DNA from: Chloroflexia bacterium
GTDB taxonomy: Bacteria > Chloroflexota > Chloroflexia > QHBQ01 > JADMIH01
Direction: 5' to 3'
NCBI GenBank assembly: GCA_025927935.1
Contig: JAICKM010000128.1
Span: forward strand, 1-12,285
Length of the DNA: 12,285 bases
A program made the translations under genes and the position numbers. Position 1 is the first letter of the stretch. Every line of letters starts with the position of its first letter. Below are positions 1-6,717 of this stretch, piece by piece. Under the pieces are notes generated by a model that did no database searches, had not been told where the DNA came from, and worked only from the letters and a program-made list of their open reading frames with translations.

Positions 1-1254
1 CAAGATCCCTTACCGGCGGCGGCCGGGTCCCAGATGGTTTATACTTTGCTGGAGATCGCCGTCATGGGCGAGACTGCGGAGATCTTCCAGTTGCCGCTGA
101 ACCTCTGCCTGGTGCTGGACCACAGCCTATCCATGCGCGGCGAGAAGATGGATCGGGTGAAAGAGGCGGCCCGTTATGTGCTAAGCCAGTTAGGGCGGGA
201 CGATTCCTTGTCGGTGGTGGCCTTCAACGACCGGGCGACCGTCATGGCGCCCGCCCAGCTTGTCACCCAGCCGCGGGATATCGCCAATGCCATCGAGGAT
301 ATCGTGCCGCGTGGAGGGACTGAACTGGCCTCGGGGTTGGACGCGGGGCTGGCGCAGTTGCAGCGTGGCCGCAGCCTGACCGGGCCGGCCATCTCGTCGC
401 TGCTGGTACTGACCGACGGGCGTACATATGGCGATGAATCGCGTTGTATGGAACTGGCGGAGGTCGCGCAGCGCCGGGACATGCTCATTACGCCGCTCGG
501 CGTGGGCGATGAGTGGAACGAAGATTTGCTCGAAACGCTGGCCTATCGCTGTGGCTCGCACTCCGAGTATATTGACCAGCCCGCGGCGATTGTGACGGCG
601 TTCCGCCAGCATATCGCCGACTTGCGCCATATCTACGGCCGGCAAGCGTGCCTGACGGTGCGCACGGCGGGCCAGGCGCGGCTGGTACAGGCCCACCGGG
701 TCGCGCCCTTGATTGGCCGGGTGGAGATGCTGCCGGGCGCGAATGCCGGGGAGCAACGGCTCGCGCTCGGCAACCTGATGCTGGGCGAGGTGCAGGGTTT
801 GCTGTTAGAGATCGTGGTGCCCACGGTGGAGGGCGAGACGGTTCAGGTTGCGGCCTGCACGCTGGAGTGGCAGCCAACAGACCACAGGGCGGCCCTCCTG
901 CGCCTGGGCTATCCGATCAGGGCGACGGTGGATGCCCAGGCGCGGCCCGCCCTGGCGTTGGATCCCGCCGTCAAAGGCGCAGTCGAGAAAGTAGTGGCCT
1001 ATAAGCTGCAAAAACGCGCGTGGCAGGATCTGGCCGAGGGCAACCTCCAGCAGGCCACCACGAAACTGCGGATGGTCGCCACGCGGTTACTGGATGCGGG
1101 CGAAGGGGATCTGGCCCGGACGGTGCAGGCGGAAGCCGAACATCTGGAGCAACATGGGTTTGCCAGCCCCGTTGGCACGAAACAGATCAAATATGGAACC
1201 CGAGGGCTTGGGCGGACGCAGCAGATGCGTATGCCCGAACCGGCCCCAGGCTAA
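1..1254 (+). CDS. VWA (von Willebrand factor A) domain protein, 5' partial
   Basis: The reading frame is open from the first base of the window, and the residues just before the first in-window ATG (position 34) fit the strand that normally precedes a VWA domain (QMVYTLLEI). I therefore read this as a gene that starts upstream; starts at 34 or 64 cannot be excluded. Numbered from the ATG at 34, a complete MIDAS metal site is visible: D29-x-S31-x-S33 (DHSLS), T96 in GGTEL and D128 in LTDG. VWA domains bind a divalent metal and mediate protein-protein contacts. The C-terminal half (about 200-406) is a beta-rich then helical region with no motif I recognise, ending in a GTRGLGRTQQM tail. No signal peptide or membrane segment is seen in the visible part. 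The FHA gene follows after 18 bases, so the two are probably co-transcribed and may act in the same signalling complex. The domain call is secure; the role is inferred. Confidence 0.9.
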   Translation, partial: QDPLPAAAGSQMVYTLLEIAVMGETAEIFQLPLNLCLVLDHSLSMRGEKMDRVKEAARYVLSQLGRDDSLSVVAFNDRATVMAPAQLVTQPRDIANAIEDIVPRGGTELASGLDAGLAQLQRGRSLTGPAISSLLVLTDGRTYGDESRCMELAEVAQRRDMLITPLGVGDEWNEDLLETLAYRCGSHSEYIDQPAAIVTAFRQHIADLRHIYGRQACLTVRTAGQARLVQAHRVAPLIGRVEMLPGANAGEQRLALGNLMLGEVQGLLLEIVVPTVEGETVQVAACTLEWQPTDHRAALLRLGYPIRATVDAQARPALALDPAVKGAVEKVVAYKLQKRAWQDLAEGNLQQATTKLRMVATRLLDAGEGDLARTVQAEAEHLEQHGFASPVGTKQIKYGTRGLGRTQQMRMPEPAPG

Positions 1255-1272
1255 GAGCGGAGAAGGACACGT

Positions 1273-1998
1273 ATGATCATTTGCCCCAATTGCCGCGCAG
1301 CGCATGTGCAGGGTACACTGTTTTGCGAGCAGTGTGGAAGCTCCTTAATTGGTGTGCTTCCTGTCGATGAAACGGGCGCCGCGGCGCCGGTCGGCCCGGC
1401 GCCCGTGGCTGCCGGGCCGGCTACCGCGCCGGACGAGTCTACGGACTCCTCCCCGCGCGCCGGGAGCGGCGAGAATACCGGCGTCATGCCGCCCGCCCCC
1501 GACGATGTGGTCGTCGCGCCCGCCGCTTCCGCCGTGCTGGCGAATCCGCTGCTGATCGAACCCGGCCGCCCGCCGGAGGACGATACCCCTGGTACCCTGC
1601 CGCTGCCGGGCACGCAGGAGCGCGACACCGGGCGCGTCACCGTCGGGTCGGTGCCCACGCGCTTGCGCGTGCTGGTGCTCAACACTGGCCGGCTCACCGA
1701 CTGGATCGACGATCCGGTGATCCATGTGGGGCGCACCGACCGCTCGGCCAATGTCTTCCCAAATATCGACCTGGAGACGGATGGCGGCCACAATGCCGGG
1801 GTGTCGCGCCGCCATGTGCGCATCAGCCGGCAGCCCGACGGCTATTACCTGGAAGACCTGGGCAGCATTAACGGCACGTTCCTAAATCGCCGGCGCCTCA
1901 GTCCGGGGAATCCCACCGAACTCAAAGACGGCGACGAGGTTCGCCTGGGCAATATTGTGCTGCGCGTGGTGCTGGGTGGATTCCAGCGCGCCAGTTAA
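1273..1998 (+). CDS. Zinc-ribbon and FHA domain protein
   Basis: 241 residues. The N-terminus is a short zinc ribbon with two CxxC knuckles (C4, C7, C18, C21). Residues about 24-130 are an Ala/Pro-rich, probably disordered linker. The C-terminal FHA domain (about 131-238) carries the expected phosphothreonine-reading residues: GR at 153-154, SRRH at 178-181 and GSINGT at 197-202. FHA domains bind phosphothreonine peptides, usually made by Ser/Thr kinases of the Hanks type; no kinase is present in this window. No membrane segment is seen, so the protein is likely cytoplasmic. An AAGGA ribosome site lies 5 bases before the ATG. The gene sits 18 bases after the VWA gene and 30 bases before the 83-residue gene, which supports one operon. 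Domain assignment is firm; the binding partner is unknown. Confidence 0.92.
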   Translation: MIICPNCRAAHVQGTLFCEQCGSSLIGVLPVDETGAAAPVGPAPVAAGPATAPDESTDSSPRAGSGENTGVMPPAPDDVVVAPAASAVLANPLLIEPGRPPEDDTPGTLPLPGTQERDTGRVTVGSVPTRLRVLVLNTGRLTDWIDDPVIHVGRTDRSANVFPNIDLETDGGHNAGVSRRHVRISRQPDGYYLEDLGSINGTFLNRRRLSPGNPTELKDGDEVRLGNIVLRVVLGGFQRAS

Positions 1999-2028
1999 GC
2001 GGGGCGTGGTTAGAGGAGAAGGGCACGA

Positions 2029-2280
2029 ATGGGAAAACGGCTGATTATCCACCTGGTGGGCGAGGACCCGATTGAAGCCGAGGTGGACGAGTTACCCAAG
2101 TCCGGGGAAAGCTATATTCAGGTGTCGAATCCGCGCCGGCGCGATGGGCGTCCGTTAAATTATGTGACTGCCGGCGCGCGTTCGTTTCTGTTTCCCTGGA
2201 CGCGGATCAGCTTTATCGAAGTTATGGTCAGCGAAGCCGAGCACCGCGAAGTGATCGAATTCTTCCGCGAGGATCGTTGA
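2029..2280 (+). CDS. Uncharacterised 83-residue protein in the VWA-FHA operon
   Basis: I do not recognise this small protein. It begins MGKRLIIHLVGEDPIEAEV and looks compact and beta-rich, with aromatic and hydrophobic strands (RSFLFPWTRISFIEVMV) followed by a charged C-terminal helix ending in FREDR. There is no signal peptide, membrane segment or cysteine. The pattern of a short beta-barrel plus a terminal helix would suit a small adaptor or ligand-binding module, but this is only an impression. Reality as a gene is supported by a strong GAGGAGAAGG ribosome site 6 bases before the ATG, by its place 30 bases after the FHA gene, and by overlap of its TGA with the TTG start of the next gene (TTGA), which implies translational coupling. 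Confidence 0.8.
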   Translation: MGKRLIIHLVGEDPIEAEVDELPKSGESYIQVSNPRRRDGRPLNYVTAGARSFLFPWTRISFIEVMVSEAEHREVIEFFREDR

Positions 2281-3353
2281 TTCGCCCGCCGGTACACCGC
2301 ATTCTCGTCTGTGGGCTGTTGCCCATTGGCGATACTCTGTTTACCACCCCCGCCCTGCATGCGGTCCGGTTGCACTACCCGCGCGCGCACATCACGGCGC
2401 TGACTTATCCCACCAATGCGGGAATCCTGGCGGCGAGTCCCGATATCGACAAGATCCGGCACGCGCCCACGCGGACGCGCCCGCAGAGTCCGGGCCAGGT
2501 GCTCCAGCGAATGGGCGACTTGCGCGCCGCCCGCTACGATTTGCTCCTGGAATTTTCCAGTTATAATTACGGCCTGGCCCTGTGGAGCGGCGCCCGCGAC
2601 CACACCAGCATGCGTCTGCCGGCTTTCTGGTGGATCCGGCCGGACGCCGGTGTGACCTGGCGGCGCCGTCATGCCGTCGAACACTACGCCGACGTGGTGC
2701 GCCGGGCGGGCATACCGGTGACGGACTGGCGGCTGCGCATCTACGCCACGCCGGAAGAAATTGCCGCGCGGGACCAGTTGCTCCAGGATAACGGGGTGCA
2801 ACCGCGCGAGCCGATCATCGGGTTGCATCCGGGCGGCGAGGGCCTCTGGGGGCGCAAGCAGTGGGGGACGGCGGGGTTTGCGCGCGTGGCCGACCAGTTG
2901 CACGCCCACTTCGGGGTGAAAATCGTGGTGTTGGGCGGCACGGAGGATGCGCGGCTGGCGGCGACGCTGGCGCGGCAGAGTTCGGCCCCGGTGCTGAACC
3001 TGGCGGGCCAAACCACCCTGGGCGCCACTGCGGCGCTGGCCGCGCGATGCGCCTTGTTCATCGGCAACGACAGCAGCCCGCTGCACATTGCCGTGGCTGC
3101 CGGGACGCGCGTCGTCGGCATCTACGGTGTGACCGACCCGCGCTCATACCGGCCCTGGGTGCCGGGTGGGGTGGAGGGTCGCGACTATACCGTGGTGCAA
3201 AGCACCGCACCGTGCGCCGGGTCGTTCCCCCTGGTCGGCGGTATCCCTTTGTGGAAATGGCTCAGCGTGATGCGGTGCGACGCGCTGGCGGCCATTACCC
3301 CGGAGCAAGTCGTGGCCGCCGCCGCTCCGCTGCTGGCCGCTGCGCTGGCTTAG
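2277..3353 (+). CDS. Glycosyltransferase family 9 (heptosyltransferase-like)
   Basis: 358 residues, the usual size for GT9. The N-terminal Rossmann fold opens with ILVCGLLPIGDTLFTTPAL, matching the GD-x4-TPAL acceptor-side motif of ADP-heptose:LPS heptosyltransferases. The C-terminal donor domain carries GNDSSPLHIAVAAG (D265) followed by VVGIYGVTDP, which is the family's nucleotide-sugar signature. A late APC...MRC cysteine pair (about 313 and 334) is also common in this family. The start is a TTG that overlaps the TGA of the preceding gene. Family members move a sugar from a nucleotide donor onto a lipid-linked or other glycan. Chloroflexota are generally thought to lack classical LPS, so the acceptor may be another surface glycan; donor and acceptor cannot be read from sequence. 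It ends 19 bases from the convergent tatA gene, with no clear terminator between them. Confidence 0.9.
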   Translation: MIRPPVHRILVCGLLPIGDTLFTTPALHAVRLHYPRAHITALTYPTNAGILAASPDIDKIRHAPTRTRPQSPGQVLQRMGDLRAARYDLLLEFSSYNYGLALWSGARDHTSMRLPAFWWIRPDAGVTWRRRHAVEHYADVVRRAGIPVTDWRLRIYATPEEIAARDQLLQDNGVQPREPIIGLHPGGEGLWGRKQWGTAGFARVADQLHAHFGVKIVVLGGTEDARLAATLARQSSAPVLNLAGQTTLGATAALAARCALFIGNDSSPLHIAVAAGTRVVGIYGVTDPRSYRPWVPGGVEGRDYTVVQSTAPCAGSFPLVGGIPLWKWLSVMRCDALAAITPEQVVAAAAPLLAAALA

Positions 3354-3372
3354 AACGGCGGCGCCTGCACGC

Positions 3373-3576
3373 CTAAACGATCGTCTTCTTGTCCTCGGCG
3401 GGCGGGGTGGCCGGCGGGGTGGTCGCGGCGGGCTTCTCCGGATCCCCTTCGACGGCATCGCGGAAGCCGCGGATGCTCTTGCCGAGCGCCGGGCCGACCT
3501 GAGTCAGCTTGCCCACGCCAAAGACAACCACGACAATCAGCAAAATCAAGATCAGTTCGGGTGGTCCAAGTGGCAT
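3373..3576 (-). CDS. tatA: Sec-independent translocase subunit TatA/TatE
   Basis: 67 residues. A short N-terminus (MPLGPPEL) leads into one membrane helix (about 8-21), then the conserved FG hinge, an amphipathic helix with KLTQVGPALGKSIRGFRDAV (about 23-42), and a Pro/Ala/Lys-rich disordered tail. This is the standard TatA order. TatA oligomerises to form the pore of the twin-arginine pathway, which exports folded proteins across the cytoplasmic membrane. No tatC is in the window. An ideal TAAGGAGG ribosome site lies 6 bases before the ATG, and a consensus -10 is found 41 bases upstream. TatA and TatE cannot be told apart here; TatB is less likely given the short length and lack of a long helical domain. 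Confidence 0.9.
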   Translation of the reverse strand: MPLGPPELILILLIVVVVFGVGKLTQVGPALGKSIRGFRDAVEGDPEKPAATTPPATPPAEDKKTIV

Positions 3577-3582
3577 TGTATG

Positions 3583-3590
3583 CCTCCTTA
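3583..3590 (-). promoter_or_regulatory. Ribosome binding site of tatA
   Basis: On the minus strand this reads TAAGGAGG, a near-perfect anti-Shine-Dalgarno match, 6 bases before the ATG of tatA. It fixes the start at 3576 and suggests strong translation. Confidence 0.85.
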
Positions 3591-3616
3591 CTGTTGCGGT
3601 GCGAACCCTCTACCGT

Positions 3617-3645
3617 ATTATACCACCGACTCGCCTGGCCGTGCA
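3617..3645 (-). promoter_or_regulatory. Probable sigma-70-type promoter of tatA
   Basis: A perfect TATAAT -10 box lies at 3617-3622 on the minus strand, 40 bases upstream of the tatA start codon. The -35 region at 17-18 base spacing (around 3640-3646, TGCACG) is a poor match, so only the -10 is secure. The terminator of the upstream tRNA lies just before it, making tatA an independent transcription unit. Confidence 0.6.
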
Positions 3646-3656
3646 GGCCGGGGCAG

Positions 3657-3690
3657 AAAAAAGCGAGCCAGGCTCTGGAGCCTGGCTCGC
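3657..3690 (-). terminator. Intrinsic terminator of tRNA-Leu
   Basis: On the minus strand a perfect 12-bp stem (GCGAGCCAGGCT with AGCCTGGCTCGC, 4-base loop, 3663-3690) is followed at once by six T residues (3662-3657). It begins 4 bases after the discriminator base of the tRNA, so it ends the tRNA transcript and separates it from tatA. The structure is textbook for rho-independent termination. Confidence 0.93.
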
Positions 3691-3694
3691 GGGG

Positions 3695-3778
<84 letters not shown>

Positions 3779-3816
3779 GCATCGTTGGGCGGGTGCTCCG
3801 CTCAACTCGCAGAGGT

Positions 3817-3845
3817 ATTATACAGAATCTCTTTTATGTTGTCAA
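3817..3845 (-). promoter_or_regulatory. Perfect-consensus promoter of tRNA-Leu
   Basis: Minus strand: TTGACA (3845-3840), a 17-base spacer, and TATAAT (3822-3817). This is an exact match to the sigma-70/SigA consensus at optimal spacing. Transcription would start near 3810, about 30 bases before the tRNA. The TGA inside the -35 hexamer is also the stop codon of the SAM hydrolase gene, so the promoter is embedded in the end of that gene. Confidence 0.9.
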
Positions 3846-4660
3846 GAATTTTCCGGGCTATTCGCCGCCTGCGCGGCGCGGCATTCGACCCAATCGCCGG
3901 CCCGGCAACCCAGGCGGCGGGAGGCGTCGCCGTTGCGCACGCTGATCTCCAGCGAGCCGCCGCTGCTGATGAGGGCCACCATGGCGCCGACCGCGACATC
4001 GGTGTAGGCGACGGCGACCCCGGCGATGTTCTGCCCGCCCACGCGCACGGCTACCTCGCTCTTGGCGCCCAGTTCCGCCACCATACTTGCCGGGATATTG
4101 GTGATGACGTTGCCGAACCGGTCGATGTGGACCACCTGCCCGCGTACTACTCCAGCACCGGCCGTGGCCTGCAAATTGGGCAGGCGGACCAGGCTGTCGA
4201 TGGCGATGGGGCTGCCCAGTTTTTCGGGCGCCACGCCGCGGGCCACATGCGCGGCGCAAGGGGCGAAGATGTCGCGGCCGTGGAACGTGGTGCTGATCGC
4301 CGGGAGCCAGTAATCCGGCGCGTCCAGGTGATAGGCGCGCAGGCCGGTCTCGGCGGTCAGCACATAGCTAAAGACGCCGTTATCCGGGCCGATGAAGACG
4401 CTGTGGCCCGCATCGAGCAGCACCGGCCGCCGGGCGCCGCCGACGCCGGGATCGATGACCACGACATGCACGGTCCCGCGCGGGAAGTAGCGATAGGCGC
4501 GGCTGAGCACGAAAGCGCCCTCGGCGATATTCTGCGGGCTGATCAGGTGGCTGATGTCGATGATGGGGGCCGCGGGGGCGATGCCCAGGATCACGCCCTT
4601 CATGGTGCCGACGTAGCCGTCAGCCACGCCGAAGTCGGTCAACAACGTGATGGGGTTCAT
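3842..4660 (-). CDS. S-adenosyl-L-methionine hydrolase (adenosine-forming), DUF62 family
   Basis: 272 residues, typical of the family that splits SAM with water into adenosine and methionine. The N-terminus has ITLLTDFG (D9) and DGYVGTMKGVI; then VVVIDPGVGGARR and FIGPDNGVFS. The Asp-Arg-His triad described for archaeal SAM hydroxide adenosyltransferase is present: D70, R77 (seven residues later) and H127 in FHGRDIFAP. The C-terminal domain contains VHIDRFGNVITNIP. The triad favours water rather than halide as nucleophile, so it should not be a fluorinase or chlorinase. Start ATG overlaps the scpA stop by four bases (ATGA), indicating translational coupling. It is the last gene of the minus-strand operon. 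Its likely job is control of SAM level or salvage; the physiological reason for coupling to scpA is unknown. Confidence 0.92.
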   Translation of the reverse strand: MNPITLLTDFGVADGYVGTMKGVILGIAPAAPIIDISHLISPQNIAEGAFVLSRAYRYFPRGTVHVVVIDPGVGGARRPVLLDAGHSVFIGPDNGVFSYVLTAETGLRAYHLDAPDYWLPAISTTFHGRDIFAPCAAHVARGVAPEKLGSPIAIDSLVRLPNLQATAGAGVVRGQVVHIDRFGNVITNIPASMVAELGAKSEVAVRVGGQNIAGVAVAYTDVAVGAMVALISSGGSLEISVRNGDASRRLGCRAGDWVECRAAQAANSPENS

Positions 4661-5445
4661 GGGGCAGGCGCTCCTTCAGGCGGCGCGGGTGCCGCCACCC
4701 GCAACCAGATTTCGCCGAACGCGGTATCCTGCTCGGCCACGGCCAGCCGGCGCCGCAGGATTTCCAGCACGGCCATAAACGTAATGACCACCTCGGGCCG
4801 CGAGCGGGCAGCGACCAAGAGCGGCCAAACGCCCACCGTGCCGCCCGGCCCGGCGGCATCCAGATGCTCCTGTAACTCGGCCACTTTCTCGGCCAGAGTG
4901 ATTTCATGGGGGATGAGGGCGGGCGGCTCGGCGAAGGGCAGGGCCAGTTGCAGCCGGCGATTGACCAGCCGGGTCAACTGGCCCAGCGAGACCCCTTCCA
5001 GGCCGAGCGTGGGCGGGCGCTGCACCGGGCGGCGCTGCCGGGCCAGGGTGGCCGGACGCACATAGCTATGCAGGCCGGCGGCATCGCGTTCGCGCAACTC
5101 GCGGGCGGTCTGCTGGATGGCGCGGTATTCTTGCAGCCGGCGCACCAGTTCGGCGCCCACATCTTCCTCGTCCTCTTCGGGCGCCGGAGGTGGGGGCGGG
5201 CGGGGCAGCAACGCCTGGGACTTGATCAGCAGCAGCTTCGCGGCGACGACCATGAAGGCGGCGAGCACGCCCGGTTCAGGCGCGGGCAGCGCCTCCACAT
5301 ATTCCAGAAACTGGTCGGCCACCAGCGCCAGCGAGACCTTGCTGATTTCCAACTCCTGGCGCTCGATGAGACGTAGCAGCACGTCCAACGGCCCCTCGAA
5401 GTCGGGCAAGCGAACGGCGTAAGCAGGCGGCTCGGGCAGTTCCAC
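4657..5445 (-). CDS. scpA: Segregation and condensation protein A
   Basis: 262 residues. The N-terminal SMC-binding helical domain shows the family signature DFEGPLDVLLRLIERQELEI (about 14-33), followed by ADQFLEYV and the AAKLLLIKSQALLP helix. A Pro/Glu-rich linker (about 82-96) leads to a central helical region, and a C-terminal winged helix (about 190-255, IPHEITLAEKVAEL and VITFMAVLEILRR) would bind the SMC head. ScpA is the kleisin of the SMC-ScpAB condensin that compacts and segregates the chromosome. The start is GTG, 3 bases after the stop of the HD gene. scpB, often directly downstream in other bacteria, is not in the window; the SAM hydrolase takes that place here. Confidence 0.93.
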   Translation of the reverse strand: MELPEPPAYAVRLPDFEGPLDVLLRLIERQELEISKVSLALVADQFLEYVEALPAPEPGVLAAFMVVAAKLLLIKSQALLPRPPPPPAPEEDEEDVGAELVRRLQEYRAIQQTARELRERDAAGLHSYVRPATLARQRRPVQRPPTLGLEGVSLGQLTRLVNRRLQLALPFAEPPALIPHEITLAEKVAELQEHLDAAGPGGTVGVWPLLVAARSRPEVVITFMAVLEILRRRLAVAEQDTAFGEIWLRVAAPAPPEGAPAP

Positions 5446-5448
5446 GAC

Positions 5449-6036
5449 TTACTCCTGGTCGTCGGCCTGCTGGAGCAGGGTGAGGGTGGGCCGCAGCCGG
5501 GCCGGGATACCCGCGCCATCCTGGTGATAGCGCACCAGGGCCACCACATCGGGATCGACTCCGGCGGCTGCGGCCAGGCGCGCGCTCAGTTCGGGATGGT
5601 GTTGCTGCAAGTGCCAGGGGTAGCGCCAGCTATGCACCGGGGGCGGCCCAGCGACCAGGCGGCGCAGCAACGTCCGCCCCGGCGCACACCAGGTGATGAG
5701 CGCCACGATGGAGCGGTGCACGACCGGCACCTTCCGCCTGCTGGCCGGGTCCCACTTGCCCATATCGTGCAGCAGCGCGGCGCTCAGCAGGATCGGATCG
5801 GTGTGCCCCTCACGGCGGAGCCGGGCGGCGACATTGAGGGCATGGCGCTGGTAGGGGCGGGGCATGGCACGGAACAGGTGCGCGGCAGGATCCGGCAACC
5901 GCGCCTGGGCCAGCGCCGCCTCGATTTCCGCCGGGGCGACCGGCGCCAGGTTCGCGGTGAGAAACTGGCGCACGCGATAGGGCATGTGCGCGACCAGCCC
6001 TTTGAAGAACAGCCGTTGCAGATCAGGCGCGGCCAT
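5449..6036 (-). CDS. HD domain phosphohydrolase
   Basis: 195 residues. The metal-binding HD core is visible: H65 in YQRHALNVA, then the H90-D91 doublet in AALLHDMGKW, with further histidines at H107 (VHRS) and in LQQHHPEL and RYHQDG. This matches HD/HDIG-type phosphohydrolases, which hydrolyse nucleotides, cyclic nucleotides or phosphomonoesters using one or two metals. There is no GYP motif, so it should not be a c-di-GMP HD-GYP enzyme. No sensor domain, signal peptide or membrane segment is seen. Its ATG shares one base with the TGA of the M50 gene (TGATG), and scpA begins 3 bases after its stop. Substrate cannot be assigned. Confidence 0.87.
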   Translation of the reverse strand: MAAPDLQRLFFKGLVAHMPYRVRQFLTANLAPVAPAEIEAALAQARLPDPAAHLFRAMPRPYQRHALNVAARLRREGHTDPILLSAALLHDMGKWDPASRRKVPVVHRSIVALITWCAPGRTLLRRLVAGPPPVHSWRYPWHLQQHHPELSARLAAAAGVDPDVVALVRYHQDGAGIPARLRPTLTLLQQADDQE

Positions 6037-6704
6037 CAGACGGGTAGCCGGCCCCCGCCGATTGCCGCATAGAGGACCGCCATAACCGGCCCCAGCACAC
6101 GGGTGAGGATGTTGAAGTTCAGCGCGCCGGGCAGAAAATACGGGACGAAAATCAGCAGCATCAACAGGGCCGGGCCGTAGCGGCGCAACGGTTCCATCAG
6201 CAGCGCCCAGTAGTTCGACACCAGGCCGGTCATGACCGTGAAGCCGTCCAGGGGCGGCAGCGGGATCAGGTTGAACGCAAACAGTAGGATGTTCACAAAG
6301 ACGATATAGCCGATGACATCACCGACCTGGGACGGCAACTGATTGGCAACCCCGACCCGGAAAGGTAGCCCGAGTACTGTGGCGATGACCAGGTTGCTGG
6401 CCGGTCCGGCCAGGGCGACGAGGGCCATGCCCTTGCGCCCGCCGCGTAGGGCGCTAGGGTTGACCATGACCGGCCGGCCCCATGCAAAAAAGCCCACTCC
6501 CAGCGCCAGCAACACGAACATGAAGAACCCTAGCGGGTCAAAGTGGGCCACCGGATTGAGGGTGACGCGCCCGGCCCGCCGGGGACTGTTGTCGCCCAGC
6601 ATCACCGCCGTATACGCGTGCATAAACTCGTGAATGGTTGTGCCGATGATGAAACCGAGCATTACCCCGATGATACGGACCGGGTCGAGGTCGAAATTAA
6701 ACAT
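6036..6704 (-). CDS. Site-2-type intramembrane zinc metalloprotease (M50)
   Basis: 222 residues with several hydrophobic segments. The first membrane helix (about 11-30) holds the zinc site HEFMH (H25, E26, H29). AGRVTLNPVAHFDPLGF follows, a motif shared by this family, and a later helix carries NLIPLPPLDGF with D153 as the third zinc ligand. These are the defining features of family M50 (FtsH-independent site-2 proteases, Rip/SpoIVFB-like minimal group). It has no PDZ or CBS domain and belongs to the short form. Members cut membrane-bound substrates, often anti-sigma or signalling proteins; the substrate here is unknown. The stress-like protein upstream ends 13 bases before, and the HD gene overlaps by one base. 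Confidence 0.9.
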   Translation of the reverse strand: MFNFDLDPVRIIGVMLGFIIGTTIHEFMHAYTAVMLGDNSPRRAGRVTLNPVAHFDPLGFFMFVLLALGVGFFAWGRPVMVNPSALRGGRKGMALVALAGPASNLVIATVLGLPFRVGVANQLPSQVGDVIGYIVFVNILLFAFNLIPLPPLDGFTVMTGLVSNYWALLMEPLRRYGPALLMLLIFVPYFLPGALNFNILTRVLGPVMAVLYAAIGGGRLPV

Positions 6705-6717
6705 GCAGGCCCTTTAG

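Noticed and set aside
2160..3086. A 308-codon minus-strand open frame
   Set aside because: Antisense to the GT9 gene, which has conserved motifs. Arg/Gln/His-rich translation without any motif.
3842..4660. Fluorinase or chlorinase identity for the SAM enzyme
   Set aside because: The Asp-Arg-His triad of the hydroxide-using enzymes is present, and there is no sign of the extra loop typical of fluorinases.
3785..5065. A 426-codon plus-strand open frame
   Set aside because: It lies opposite the SAM hydrolase and scpA, whose proteins have clear family motifs. Its translation is repetitive in Ala, Gly, Asp and Arg, as expected of a shadow frame in G+C-rich DNA.
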